Shown here: positions 40,817-50,214 of the stretch, piece after piece | How the letters are laid out: every line of letters begins with the position of its first letter | Position numbering within the stretch: the stretch's first letter is position 1 | DNA from: Nonomuraea guangzhouensis | Lineage (GTDB): Bacteria; Actinomycetota; Actinomycetes; Streptosporangiales; Streptosporangiaceae | Direction of reading: 5' to 3' | Assembly: GCF_019396345.1 (NCBI RefSeq) | Contig: NZ_JAHKRM010000012.1 | Coordinates: 124,001-188,000 of the forward strand | Length of the DNA: 64,000 nt | Program-made: the position numbers and the translations under genes | The notes under the pieces: model-generated | What the model was told of the DNA's origin: nothing | Database searches by the model: none | The model's input: the letters and a program-made list of their open reading frames with translations, nothing else

Positions 40817-41703
40817 TGGCCCTGCTTCCCCCGGACGCCGCGCGGTCGGCCGGCTACCGCGAGCTGACCGCCCGGATCCGGCGGGCCGCCCAGCCCGACC
40901 GCGAGGCGGAGCTCGCCCGGGTGGCCACCGACGTGCGCCGGAGCGTCGTCCGCATGATCGACCGCGCCCGCATGGGCCACATCGGCGGCGACCTGTCGGT
41001 CACCGACATCCTGGTGACCTGCTTCTACGGCGTCATGTCAGTGGACCCGGAACACCCCCACTGGCCCGGACGCGACCGTTTCGTGCTGAGCAAGGGCCAC
41101 TGCGCCGCCGCCCTGTACTCCACCCTGGCTCACTGCGGCTTCTTCGACACCGCCGAGCTGGACACCTTCATGGCCCCGCTGTCGGCGCTCAACGGGCACC
41201 CCAACAAGGTCAAGGTGCCCGGCGTGGAGACCAACACCGGCGCCCTGGGCCACGGCCTGCCCGTGGCCACCGGCTGCGCGCTCGCCGCCAAGATGGACGG
41301 CGCGTCCTGGCGCACCTTCGTGGTGCTGGGTGACGGAGAGTTGCAGGAGGGCAGCAACTGGGAGGCGGCGATGGCGGCCGCGCACCACGGGCTGTCGTCC
41401 CTGACGGCCGTCGTCGACCGCAACCGCCTCCAGCAGGGGGCCAGGACCGAGGACACCAACGCCCTGGACTCGCTGCCCGACAAATGGCGCAGCTTCGGCT
41501 GGGAGGTACGCGAGGTAGACGGCCACGACCACCTGGCCCTGCTGGAAACCATGAGCGGCTCGTCCACCGGGCGTCCGGTCGCGGTCATCGCCAACACGAT
41601 CAAGGGAAAGGGCGTGTCGTTCATGGAGGACCGGGTGGAGTGGCATCACAAGGTGCCCACCGCCGAGCAGGTCGAGACGGCGCTGGCGGAGCTGGCCGGA
41701 TGA
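40816..41703 (+). CDS. Transketolase, N-terminal (thiamine-binding) subunit
   Basis: A 295-residue split transketolase half. Thiamine-diphosphate features: LSKGHCAAALYSTL, ALGHGLPVATGCAL and the GDGELQEGSNWEA motif with the following VVDRNRLQQ. ATG 40816 shares one base with the upstream stop; GTG 40813 is an alternative. It pairs with the C-terminal subunit, which overlaps by four bases. Split transketolases of this kind act on unusual ketose phosphates, for example apulose 4-phosphate. Confidence 0.92.
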   Translation: MALLPPDAARSAGYRELTARIRRAAQPDREAELARVATDVRRSVVRMIDRARMGHIGGDLSVTDILVTCFYGVMSVDPEHPHWPGRDRFVLSKGHCAAALYSTLAHCGFFDTAELDTFMAPLSALNGHPNKVKVPGVETNTGALGHGLPVATGCALAAKMDGASWRTFVVLGDGELQEGSNWEAAMAAAHHGLSSLTAVVDRNRLQQGARTEDTNALDSLPDKWRSFGWEVREVDGHDHLALLETMSGSSTGRPVAVIANTIKGKGVSFMEDRVEWHHKVPTAEQVETALAELAG

Positions 41704-42653
41704 CCGTGACCGACCAGCGGGCGACGTTCGACTGCCGTCAGGCCTTCGCCGAGGAGCTCATCTCCCTGGCGAGCCAGGACGAGCGGATCGTCGCCGTCTG
41801 CAACGACTCCGTCGGCTCCAGCAACCTCGTCGGCTTCCGCGAACGCTTCCCCGAGCGCCTCATCAACGTCGGCATCGCCGAACAGGACCTCGTCGGGGTG
41901 GCGGCCGGGCTGGCCAACGGCGGGAAGATCCCGTACGTCTGCGCCGCGGCGCCGTTCCTCACCGGCCGCGCCCTGGAGCAGATCAAGGCCGACGTCGCCT
42001 ACAGCGAGGCGCACGTCGTCCTGTGCGGTCAGAGCCCCGGCATGGCGTACGGCGAGCTCGGGCCCACCCACCACTCGATCGAGGACCTGTCCTGGGTCCG
42101 CGCGGTCGCCAACCTCGACGTCATCGTCCCCTCGGACCCGGTGCAGACCCGCGCCGCCGTCCGCTGGGCCGCGTCGGCGCGACGGCCCGTCTACCTGCGC
42201 GTTCCCCGCTTCAAGGTGCCGGAGGTGACGCCTCCTGACGCGCCCTTCGCGCCGCGCAGGGCCGTACTGCTGCGGGACGGGCACGACGTCACGGTGATCG
42301 CCATCGGCTCGCTCACCTCGCGCGCGCTCGAGGCCGCGGACCGGCTGCGGGACGAGGGCGTGTCCGTACGCGTACTGAACACGCCCTTCCTCGACCCGAT
42401 CGACGAGGACGCGATCATCGCGGCGGCCAGGGAGACGCGCGGGATCGTCACCGCCGAGGAGGCCACCACCAGCGGCGGCCTGGGCGCCGCGGTCGCCGCG
42501 GCGGTCGTCACCCATCAGCCGTGCCCGATGCGGATCCTCGGCGTGCCGCGCGTGTTCGCGCCCACGGGGGACACCGCGTTCCTGCTGGATCACTTCCGGC
42601 TGTCGGCCGACGGGATCGTCGCGGCGGTGAAGGACGTGCTCGGTCATGGCTAG
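41700..42653 (+). CDS. Transketolase, C-terminal subunit
   Basis: A 317-residue partner with the pyrimidine-binding domain (RLINVGIAEQDLVGVAAGLA, in which the Glu activates the cofactor) and the C-terminal transketolase domain (VTVIAIGSLTSRALEAADRL, IVTAEEATTSGGLGAA). The ATG overlaps the previous stop (ATGA), and its 3' end overlaps the kinase start by 8 bases. Confidence 0.92.
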   Translation: MTVTDQRATFDCRQAFAEELISLASQDERIVAVCNDSVGSSNLVGFRERFPERLINVGIAEQDLVGVAAGLANGGKIPYVCAAAPFLTGRALEQIKADVAYSEAHVVLCGQSPGMAYGELGPTHHSIEDLSWVRAVANLDVIVPSDPVQTRAAVRWAASARRPVYLRVPRFKVPEVTPPDAPFAPRRAVLLRDGHDVTVIAIGSLTSRALEAADRLRDEGVSVRVLNTPFLDPIDEDAIIAAARETRGIVTAEEATTSGGLGAAVAAAVVTHQPCPMRILGVPRVFAPTGDTAFLLDHFRLSADGIVAAVKDVLGHG

Positions 42654-44151
42654 CGGCCCGCTCATCCTGGCCATCGACCAGGGCACCAGCTCCACCAAGG
42701 CGCTGCTCGTGGACGGGGGCGGCCGGGTGGTCGCGCGCGGCACCGCGCCGCTCGCCGAGCGGCAGCCCCGGCCCGGCTGGGTGGAGCAGTCGCCGGACGA
42801 GCTCTGGGAGAGCGTACGGCTGGCGGTGAAGGCGTGCGTCGACCCGTCGGAGGCGGGCAGGATCGCCGGGGTCGGCATCAGCAACCAGCGCGAGTCGCTG
42901 GTGCTCTGGGAACGCTCCACCGGCCGGCCCGCCGGCCCGCTGATCAGCTGGCAGGACCAGCGGACCGTCGCCCAGTGCCGAGAACTGGCCGCCACGGGCG
43001 CCGGTGACCTGGTGCGCTCGGTCAGCGGGATGCCGCTCGACCCGATGTTCTCGGCGCTGAAGGCCCGCTGGCTGCTGGACGCCTACGACCCCGACCGGCG
43101 CCGGAGCCTGGCGGGCGAGCTGTGCCTGGGCACGGTCGACTCCTGGCTGCTCAGCCGGTTCGGCGGCGACCACGTCATCGAGGCCGGGAACGCCTCCCGC
43201 ACCCAGCTCCTCGACGTGCGGGCCGGGCAGTGGGACGAGCGGCTCCTGGAACTGTTCGGGGTGCCGCGGCAGGTGCTGCCCCGGGTGGTCGCCTCGAACG
43301 GTGACTTCCCGGCGGTGCGCGGGCTGGACCCGGTGCCCGACGGGGTGCCGGTGCTGGCCGTGCTGGGCGACTCGCACGCGGCGATGTTCGCGCACGCGGG
43401 GTGGCGGCCGGGCGTGGTGAAGGCCACGTACGGCACCGGCTCGTCGGTGATGGCCATCGGCGACGGCGGCGACGCTGCCGGGCTGTGCCGGAGCATCGCC
43501 TGGGACCTCGGCGGCCGGGTGCTCGCCGTCGAGGGCAACATCCGCGCCACCGGGCGCGCGGTCAGCTGGCTGGCCGAGCTGTTCGGCGTCACCTCCGAGC
43601 GGCTGCTGGCCGAGACCGGGGACGACGAACCGGGCGGCGTGCACCTCGTGCCCGCGTTCGGCGGGCTGGGCGCGCCCTGGTGGGAGCCCGACGCGACGGC
43701 GGTGCTCACCGGCCTGACCGCGGGCACCCGGCGCGGGCAGCTCGTGGCCGCCGCGCTGGAGTCCGTCGCGTTCCAGGTGGAGGACGTGGTGGCGGCCGTC
43801 GAACGGGCCACCGGGCAGGTACGGGTGCTCCTGGCCGACGGCGGTCTGACGCGCAGCGCCCGGTTGATGCGGTCGCAGGCCGAGATCTCCGGCCGCGTGG
43901 TCGTCCGGTCCGGCGAGCACGACCTGTCCTGCCTGGGCGCCGCCGACGCCGCCGCGCTGTCGGCCGGGCTGTGCACGTACGGCGAGCTGGAGGCACGGCC
44001 ACGGCCGGCGGAGGAGTTCCGCCCGGAAGGCGACCCGGGCGAACGCGCCGCGCGCCTGGCCGCCTGGCACGAGGCCGTCGACCGCGCCCGCCCGCCGGGC
44101 CCGCGCCCGGCAGGAGACAGGCCGGCCCATGGGGAGAGGAGCAGCACATGA
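42646..44151 (+). CDS. FGGY family carbohydrate kinase
   Basis: A 501-residue sugar kinase. The phosphate motif LAIDQGTSSTKALLVD is at residues 8-23; ISNQRESLVLWERSTG, SWQDQRT and LGDSHAAMFAHAG resemble glycerol/xylulose kinases, and the ATP site TYGTGSSVMA is intact. It overlaps both neighbours. With an isomerase and a split transketolase around it, phosphorylation of a ketose such as apulose or erythrulose is the likely reaction. Confidence 0.93.
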   Translation: MASGPLILAIDQGTSSTKALLVDGGGRVVARGTAPLAERQPRPGWVEQSPDELWESVRLAVKACVDPSEAGRIAGVGISNQRESLVLWERSTGRPAGPLISWQDQRTVAQCRELAATGAGDLVRSVSGMPLDPMFSALKARWLLDAYDPDRRRSLAGELCLGTVDSWLLSRFGGDHVIEAGNASRTQLLDVRAGQWDERLLELFGVPRQVLPRVVASNGDFPAVRGLDPVPDGVPVLAVLGDSHAAMFAHAGWRPGVVKATYGTGSSVMAIGDGGDAAGLCRSIAWDLGGRVLAVEGNIRATGRAVSWLAELFGVTSERLLAETGDDEPGGVHLVPAFGGLGAPWWEPDATAVLTGLTAGTRRGQLVAAALESVAFQVEDVVAAVERATGQVRVLLADGGLTRSARLMRSQAEISGRVVVRSGEHDLSCLGAADAAALSAGLCTYGELEARPRPAEEFRPEGDPGERAARLAAWHEAVDRARPPGPRPAGDRPAHGERSST

Positions 44152-44792
44152 CGGGCACATCGCCAGCCGCGCGCCGCCGATGGCCGGTGCGGTGGATCGC
44201 CACCGGAGCCGTCGCCGCCCTCGTGGTGGCCATGGCGCTGAGCACCGAGTACCGCTCCGCGGACTCGGCGAGCGCGGCGGCGCCGAAGACGTTCGACCCC
44301 GCCACGTTCGGCGCCGAGAACTACGAGGCCAAGGTCGTCCCCGCCATCCAGAAGAGTGCCGTCGAGTTGCCCGTCCTGCTGAAGGCGATCACCGCCGACA
44401 AGGACGCGGCCGGCGCCAAGTACGGCAAGCGCCAGGGCACCAGCCCCTACAACTTCGCGGTGAAGGCCACGGGCGTGGCCGGCGAGGCGAGGTCGGGCCT
44501 GCTGCCGGTGACCGTGGACGGGCTGCCCGACGGCACCCGGGTGTCGATCCAGATCGGCCCGGCCATCAACGGCACGGCCCTGCGGGACGCCGCCGGATAC
44601 ATCACCTTCGGCCAGTTCGTGAACCAGGTGGAGTACGCCGACGCCGCGACCGCCCTCAACAACCAGATGCGGCAGAAGCTGCTGACCGGCCTCGACGCCG
44701 CCGCGCTGAAGGGCAAGAAGATCGCCTTCACCGGCGCGTTCAGCCTCCTCACGCCCGCCACCGTGACGATCACCCCGGTGGCGATCTCGTGA
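44148..44792 (+). CDS. DUF2291 family protein
   Basis: A 214-residue protein with one N-terminal membrane segment (WIATGAVAALVVAMALS) and an outward domain carrying FGAENYEAKVVPAIQKSAV and YITFGQFVNQVEYADAATAL, which mark DUF2291. Four-base overlaps on both sides (ATGA and GTGA) place it within the operon. The family regularly accompanies RbsABC-type importers, but its function is not established. Confidence 0.85.
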   Translation: MTGTSPAARRRWPVRWIATGAVAALVVAMALSTEYRSADSASAAAPKTFDPATFGAENYEAKVVPAIQKSAVELPVLLKAITADKDAAGAKYGKRQGTSPYNFAVKATGVAGEARSGLLPVTVDGLPDGTRVSIQIGPAINGTALRDAAGYITFGQFVNQVEYADAATALNNQMRQKLLTGLDAAALKGKKIAFTGAFSLLTPATVTITPVAIS

Positions 44793-46303
44793 CCGGCCAC
44801 GTGCTGCGGGCCTGCGACGTCACCAAGGTGTACGGCGGGACGCACGCCCTCAAGGGGGTCGATTTCGGCGTCGCCGCCGGGCGGGTGACCGCGCTGTTCG
44901 GCGAGAACGGCGCCGGCAAGTCCACGCTCATGAAGATCCTCGCGGGCATCGAGCACCCCACCACGGGCTACGTGGAGCTCGACGGCCGCCCGGTCGAGCT
45001 GGTCTCCTCGCGCGACGCCGCCGACCACGGCATCTCGATCATCCACCAGGAGCTGAGCCTCTGCCCGAACCTCAGCGTCCAGGACAACCTGTTCCTGGCC
45101 CGTGAGCTGCCCGGCCGGTTCGGCGCGGTCGACAGGAAGGCCCAGCGCGAGGCCACCACGGCGGTCCTGCGCCGCCTGGAGGAGGACGTCGATCCCGACG
45201 GGCTCGTCGGCGACCTGCGGCTCGGGCAGCAGCAGATCGTCGAGATCGCGCGGGCCCTGCTCCAGGACGCCCGGGTGCTGATCATGGACGAGCCCACGTC
45301 GGCGCTCACCGCACCCGAGGTGGAGGTGCTGTTCCGGGTCATCAGGGAGCTGACGGGCAGCGGCGTCGCCGTCGTCTACATCTCCCACCACCTCGACGAG
45401 GCGCTCGACATCGCCGACGACGTGGTGGTCCTGCGCGACGGCCGCCTGGTCGCCACGGCCGGCGCCGCCGAGGTGGACATCCGCTGGATCGTCGAGCGGA
45501 TGGTCGGCCGCGACCAGGACGCCCTGTTCCCACGGCGCGAGCCGGTGCTCGGCGAGGACCTGCTGACCGTGCGCGACCTCATGGTCGCCGACCCCGCGAA
45601 CCCCGACCGGCTGGCGATCGACGACGTCTCGCTGACCGTGCGCGCCGGCGAGATCGTCGGCGTGTACGGCCTGATGGGCTCGGGCCGTACCGAACTGCTC
45701 GAAGCGCTCGCGGGCCGGATCGCGCCCGCGTCCGGGCAGGTGGAGCTGGCCGGCGAGGCGCTCGACGGGAGCGGCATCCGTGAGCGCATCGGCAGGGGAG
45801 TGGTGCTGGTCCCCGAGGACCGGCAGCGCGACGGCCTGGTCCAGACCATGTCGGTGGGGGAGAACCTGTCCCTGGCGGGCCTGCGCTCGTTCGTCCGCGG
45901 GCTGTTCGTCTCGGCCGACCTCGAACGCGGCGCGGTCGAGCGGACCATCGCCGACATCACCGTCAAGGCCAGCGGACCGAAGGCGGCCATCGGCTCGCTC
46001 AGCGGCGGCAACCAGCAGAAGGTGGTGATCGGCAAGGCGCTGCTCACCGGCCCCAGGGTGCTGCTGCTGGACGAGCCCTCGCGCGGCGTCGACGTGGGCG
46101 CCAAGGCCGACATCTTCGAACTCATGGCGGCCCAGGCCCGGCAGGGTCTCGCCGTCCTGTTCACCACCTCCGACGCCGAAGAGGCCCTGCACATCCCCGA
46201 TCGGCTGCTGGTGCTCGCCCGCGGCGCCGTCGCAGGGGAGTACCGACGCGGCGAGCTGACCCGGGAGGAACTGATGAGCGTGTCCGACGGCGGCACCGTA
46301 TGA
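44789..46303 (+). CDS. Sugar ABC transporter ATP-binding protein (RbsA/MglA type)
   Basis: A 504-residue protein with two ABC domains. The first has Walker A GENGAGKSTLMK, signature LRLGQQQIVEIAR and Walker B VLIMDEPTSAL. The second has a degenerate P-loop GLMGSGRTELLEAL, signature LSGGNQQKVVIGKAL and VLLLDEPSRGVDVGAK, as usual for CUT2 transporters. The GTG start overlaps the DUF2291 stop. Energises import with the permease and binding protein that follow. Confidence 0.95.
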   Translation: MTGHVLRACDVTKVYGGTHALKGVDFGVAAGRVTALFGENGAGKSTLMKILAGIEHPTTGYVELDGRPVELVSSRDAADHGISIIHQELSLCPNLSVQDNLFLARELPGRFGAVDRKAQREATTAVLRRLEEDVDPDGLVGDLRLGQQQIVEIARALLQDARVLIMDEPTSALTAPEVEVLFRVIRELTGSGVAVVYISHHLDEALDIADDVVVLRDGRLVATAGAAEVDIRWIVERMVGRDQDALFPRREPVLGEDLLTVRDLMVADPANPDRLAIDDVSLTVRAGEIVGVYGLMGSGRTELLEALAGRIAPASGQVELAGEALDGSGIRERIGRGVVLVPEDRQRDGLVQTMSVGENLSLAGLRSFVRGLFVSADLERGAVERTIADITVKASGPKAAIGSLSGGNQQKVVIGKALLTGPRVLLLDEPSRGVDVGAKADIFELMAAQARQGLAVLFTTSDAEEALHIPDRLLVLARGAVAGEYRRGELTREELMSVSDGGTV

Positions 46304-47406
46304 GCAGCCAGGGAACCACCACCGCCCGCGTGGCCCCGGACCCGCCCCAGCCGCCCGAGGCGGCCGCCAGGGCCCGGCGGCTGTCGCTGCTGAACGTCGC
46401 CTTCGAGCTGCGTGCCTTCATCGCGCTGGCCGTCCTCATCGTGGTCTTCGGCCTGCTGTCGGACTCCTTCCTCACCGTGGACAACCTGATCACGATGACC
46501 AAGCACGTCGCCATCAACGGCGTCATCGCCCTGGGCATGCTGCTGGTCATCCTCAAGGGCGGCATCGACCTGTCGGTGGGCTCCATCGTGGGCCTGTCCG
46601 GGGTCGTCGCCGGCGAGCTGCTGCAGGGCGTCCCGCTCGGCGGCGTGATCGCCTACCCGCCCGTGTGGGTGGTGATCGTGCTGTGCGTCGCGGTGGGCAT
46701 GGGGGTCGGGCTGCTCAACGGCGTGCTGGTCACCCGGTTCAACGTCGCGCCGTTCATCGCCACGCTCGGCATGCTGTACGTGGCCCGCGGCGCGGCGATG
46801 CTCATCTCCAACGGCGCCACCTATCCCAACCTGGGTGGCAACCCCGCCCTCGGCAACACCGGCTTCGACCTGCTCGGCAGCGGGCGGCCGCTCGGGCTGC
46901 CCACCTCGATCTGGATCATGATCGTGCTCGCGGCGGCGGCCGTGCTGCTGCTGGCCAAGTCGCCCTTCGGCCGGTGGCTGTACGCGACGGGCGGCAACGA
47001 GCGGGCCGCGGACCTGTCCGGCGTGCCGATCCGCCGGGTCAAGACCATCGTGTACGTGGTCTCCGGCGCCTGCGCCGCGATCGCGGGCCTCATCATCGCC
47101 TCGGAGCTCACCTCGGCCGCCCCGCAGGCGGGTGAGACGTACGAGCTGAACGCGATCGCCGCGGTGGTCATCGGCGGCGCGGCGCTGAGCGGCGGCCGGG
47201 GCACCGTGCGCGGGACGCTCGTCGGCGCCTTCGTGATCGGTTTCCTCGCCGACGGCCTGGTGATCCTGGGCGTCTCGACGTTCTGGCAGATCCTCATCAA
47301 GGGCGCCGTGATCATCCTCGCTGTGATGCTCGACCAGGGCCAGCAGCGGTTCAAGCGCAGGGGCGCCGCCGCATCGGCGGTCGCCGCGAGCGTCCGGCCC
47401 ACCTAG
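46300..47406 (+). CDS. Sugar ABC transporter permease (RbsC type)
   Basis: A 368-residue membrane protein with 8-10 hydrophobic segments. CUT2 hallmarks are LKGGIDLSVGSIVGLSGVVA, LNGVLVTRFNVAPFIATLG, YATGGNERAADLSGVPIRRV and VVIGGAALSGGRGTVRGTL. The ATG overlaps the ATPase stop by four bases. A single permease gene, as expected for a homodimeric channel. Confidence 0.95.
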   Translation: MSSQGTTTARVAPDPPQPPEAAARARRLSLLNVAFELRAFIALAVLIVVFGLLSDSFLTVDNLITMTKHVAINGVIALGMLLVILKGGIDLSVGSIVGLSGVVAGELLQGVPLGGVIAYPPVWVVIVLCVAVGMGVGLLNGVLVTRFNVAPFIATLGMLYVARGAAMLISNGATYPNLGGNPALGNTGFDLLGSGRPLGLPTSIWIMIVLAAAAVLLLAKSPFGRWLYATGGNERAADLSGVPIRRVKTIVYVVSGACAAIAGLIIASELTSAAPQAGETYELNAIAAVVIGGAALSGGRGTVRGTLVGAFVIGFLADGLVILGVSTFWQILIKGAVIILAVMLDQGQQRFKRRGAAASAVAASVRPT

Positions 47407-47434
47407 CCCGCCCACCCCTATCTGGAGGTCGTCC

Positions 47435-48448
47435 ATGTCCGCTGCCCCAAGACCGGCCCGCCGCCTGCTCGTCGCCCTGTCGCTCCTCGCCACCGGCTCC
47501 CTGCTGGCGGCGTGCGGAGGTGGCGGCGGTGGCGGTGAGCAGAAGGCCGCCGCCCCGTCGTCCGCGACCAGCGCCGGCACGGCCGGCGGGCTCATCGCCA
47601 TCATCACCCCCTCCCACGACAACCCCTTCTTCAAGGCCGAAGCCGACGCCGCCAAGACCAAGGCCGAGGCGCTCGGCTACGAGACGTCCGTGGCCTCCCA
47701 CGACGACGACCCCAACAAGCAGAGCGAGCTGATCGACGCCGCCATCTCCCGCAAGGCGAAGGCGATCATCCTCGACAACGCCGGCGCGGACGCCTCGATC
47801 GGCCCGGTCCGCAAGGCCGTCACCGGCGGCATCCCCGTCTTCCTGATCGACCGCGAGATCAACGCCACCGGCGTGGCGACCGCCCAGATCGTCTCCAACA
47901 ACGCCCAGGGCGCGCAGCTGGTCGCCCAGTCGTTCGTGGAGAAGATGAAGAACAAGGGCAACTACGTCGAGCTGGTCGGCAAGGAGTCCGACACGAACGC
48001 CAGCGTCCGCTCCAAGGGCTTCGCCGACGTGATCTCCCAGTACCCGGACCTCAAGCAGGTGGCCAAGGAGAGCGCGAACTGGGACCAGCAGGAGGCCTTC
48101 ACCAAGATGGAGACCATCATCCAGAAGAGCCGTGACATCCAGGGCGTCATCGCCGGCAACGACACCATGGCGCTCGGCGCGGTCGCCGCGCTCAAGGCCG
48201 CCGGCCTGCTCGGCAAGGTGACGGTCGTCGGCTTCGACGGCAGCCCCGACGCCATCGCCGCCGTCAAGGCCGGTCAGATGCACGCGACCGCGCTCCAGCC
48301 CGCCGCGCTCGGCGCGCAGAGCGCCGTCGAGCAGGCCGACCAGTACATCAAGACCGGCAAGGCGAGCAAGGAGGAGAAGCAGTCCATCGACTGCGAGCTG
48401 GTGACCGCCGAGAACGCCGACGACTACGGCGTTTTCGCCAGGAAGTAG
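47435..48448 (+). CDS. Sugar-binding lipoprotein of RbsB type
   Basis: A 337-residue periplasmic-binding-type protein. The signal ends in a lipobox LLAAC followed by a Gly run, so it is a lipoprotein. The body shows ribose-binding features: TPSHDNPFFKAEADAAKTKA, IILDNAGADASIGPVRKAV, FLIDREINATG and VIAGNDTMALGAVAAL. GGAGG precedes the ATG. It is last of the transport genes, 28 bases after the permease. Members of this type bind apiose, erythritol or other small sugars. Confidence 0.93.
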   Translation: MSAAPRPARRLLVALSLLATGSLLAACGGGGGGGEQKAAAPSSATSAGTAGGLIAIITPSHDNPFFKAEADAAKTKAEALGYETSVASHDDDPNKQSELIDAAISRKAKAIILDNAGADASIGPVRKAVTGGIPVFLIDREINATGVATAQIVSNNAQGAQLVAQSFVEKMKNKGNYVELVGKESDTNASVRSKGFADVISQYPDLKQVAKESANWDQQEAFTKMETIIQKSRDIQGVIAGNDTMALGAVAALKAAGLLGKVTVVGFDGSPDAIAAVKAGQMHATALQPAALGAQSAVEQADQYIKTGKASKEEKQSIDCELVTAENADDYGVFARK

Positions 48449-48453
48449 CAGCC

Positions 48454-48483
48454 CCGAGGGGGACGCGCGAGAGTCCCCCTCGG
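48454..48483 (+). terminator. Stem-loop after the sugar operon
   Basis: A perfect 11-bp inverted repeat CCGAGGGGGAC / GTCCCCCTCGG with an 8-base loop, 5 bases after the binding-protein stop. No T-tract follows, as is frequent in high-GC actinomycetes. Confidence 0.65.
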
Positions 48484-48570
48484 ACAGGCCGAACGGTAGG
48501 CTGGAACATCGATTCACGGGGTGCGGGGAGGCGGTGGCCGGTGGTCCCGAGTCTGGGACAGGGGCGCGGG

Positions 48571-49524
48571 GTGAGCACGGAGCATCTGCGGCTCCTGGCC
48601 AGGGTGGCCCGCATGTACCACGAGCAGAGCATGCGGCAGCCCGAGATCGCCGCGGCGCTCAGCATCTCCCAGCCCCGCGTCTCCCGCCTGCTCAAGGAGG
48701 CGGTCACGCGCGGCATCGTGCGCACGGTCGTCGTCCTGCCCGACGGCGTGCACACCGAGCTGGAAGAGGAGCTGCAGCGCCGCTACGGCCTGCGCGACGT
48801 CGTGGTGGTCGACATCGAGGACGCCCGCGAAGACGCCATCCCGTCGCTCGCCTCGGCCGCCGCCGCCTACTTCGACGCCACCTTCACCGGCGGCGACGTC
48901 ATCGGCATCTCCTCTTGGAGCGAGACGCTGCTGGCCACCGTCGAACGCATGCAGCCCAAGAACACCCAGGTCGCCGACCGGGTCATGCAGCTCGTCGGCG
49001 GCGTCGGCAGCCCCGAGGCGCAGGTGCACGCCACCCGGCTCATCGGCCGCCTGGCCGACATCACCCGCGCCCGCCCCGTCTTCGTCCCCTCGCCCGGCGT
49101 CGTCGGCACCGCCGCGATCCGCGACGCGCTGCTGGAGGACCCCGGCGTGGTCGACGTCATGGCCCAGTGGCGCGACCTGACCGTCGTGCTGGTCGGCATC
49201 GGCAGCCTCGAACCCTCGCCCCTGCTGCTGAGCAGCGGCAACGCGGTCAAGCAGGCCGACCAGGAGGAGCTGCGCTCGCTGGGCGCCGTCGGCGACGTCT
49301 GCCTGCACTTCTTCGACGCCAAGGGCAGCGCCGTCGACTCGGCCTTCGACCGGCGGGTGGTCGGCATCGACGTACGGGCCTTCCGGGCCGTCGAGCGGCG
49401 CGTCGCGGTGGCGGGTGGCCTGCGTAAATACTCGGCGATCAAGGCCGCGCTGGACGGCGGCTGGGTCAACGTCCTCATCACCGACCTCCACGTCGCCGAG
49501 CGTCTGCGTGCCGAGGCGAGCTAG
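48571..49524 (+). CDS. SorC/DeoR family sugar-binding transcriptional regulator
   Basis: A 317-residue regulator. The N-terminal helix-turn-helix is MRQPEIAAALSISQPRVSR, and the large effector domain resembles sugar-phosphate-binding SorC proteins (GGDVIGISSWSETLLATVER, LVGGVGSPEAQVHATRL, VVLVGIGSLEPSPLLLSSGN). I placed the start at GTG 48571 (STEHLRLL); GTG 48541 with GGGGAGG upstream is an alternative. Position right after the sugar operon suggests it senses a phosphorylated intermediate. Confidence 0.9.
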   Translation: MSTEHLRLLARVARMYHEQSMRQPEIAAALSISQPRVSRLLKEAVTRGIVRTVVVLPDGVHTELEEELQRRYGLRDVVVVDIEDAREDAIPSLASAAAAYFDATFTGGDVIGISSWSETLLATVERMQPKNTQVADRVMQLVGGVGSPEAQVHATRLIGRLADITRARPVFVPSPGVVGTAAIRDALLEDPGVVDVMAQWRDLTVVLVGIGSLEPSPLLLSSGNAVKQADQEELRSLGAVGDVCLHFFDAKGSAVDSAFDRRVVGIDVRAFRAVERRVAVAGGLRKYSAIKAALDGGWVNVLITDLHVAERLRAEAS

Positions 49525-49610
49525 GCCGCGCGATCTATTTTTTCAAGATCCGCCCTTTTTGACCTCTCTTCCGTACACGTTTCGACAGTTGAACGCGGAA
49601 GGAGAAGCCA

Positions 49611-50105
49611 ATGACCCCACTGCGATCCGTCCCGCGAACACACCCCCAGCATGCCTGGCCTCTGTGCGACGACGCGCAGGCCGTCCGGTATGCCCGAACG
49701 GTCGTCCGTGACGCTCTGACCGGACTGGAACTGAGTCCGGATCTCGTCGATGACGCCGTGCTGATGGCCAGCGAATTGGTGACAAATGCCTTCCTGTATG
49801 GAGAGGCACCCTATGAGCTGGTGCTCCACACCGATCCCGAGGAGATCGTGTGCATGGTGGTGGACTGCGGTTCACCGCTACCGGTGGCCCGTGTCGTCGA
49901 GGCCGACAGCGAGCGTGGGCGGGGACTGTGCATCGTCGCCGCGCTCTCCGAAGGCTTCTGGGGATGCCATCCCCAGAAGCACGTCACCAGTCCCGGGCGC
50001 ATCGGGAAGGCGACGTGGTTCGCCTTGCCGTACCGGCGTTCTGGGATGCCGGCCGTACGGCGGGGCGGGATGTCCGTGGCGAGCGGGCCCGGTAGCGCCG
50101 CCTAG
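49611..50105 (+). CDS. ATP-binding protein, HATPase_c anti-sigma/regulatory kinase type
   Basis: A 164-residue protein with the Bergerat fold: N box VLMASELVTNAFLYG and G1-like MVVDCGSPLPV, then a GRGLCIVAALSEGFWG G2 segment. There is no membrane part or dimerisation domain, as in the many SpoIIAB/RsbW-like proteins of actinomycetes that act as anti-sigma kinases. AAGGAG precedes the ATG. No sigma or anti-anti-sigma gene is adjacent. Confidence 0.88.
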   Translation: MTPLRSVPRTHPQHAWPLCDDAQAVRYARTVVRDALTGLELSPDLVDDAVLMASELVTNAFLYGEAPYELVLHTDPEEIVCMVVDCGSPLPVARVVEADSERGRGLCIVAALSEGFWGCHPQKHVTSPGRIGKATWFALPYRRSGMPAVRRGGMSVASGPGSAA

Positions 50106-50214
50106 CGCTGGAGCGGGAGGGGAACGGGCGCTGTGGGGGCGCCTGTTCGATCCGTTGGTCGAAACGCGAGATTAATGCGATGCCGTGGCCGGGAGCCGCG
50201 TGGTTGGATGTTCC

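Noticed and set aside
48454..48540. SorC operator in the stem between the sugar operon and its regulator
   Set aside because: The 11-bp stem directly follows the binding-protein stop and is better explained as a terminator; no second copy occurs at the operon promoter at 39767.
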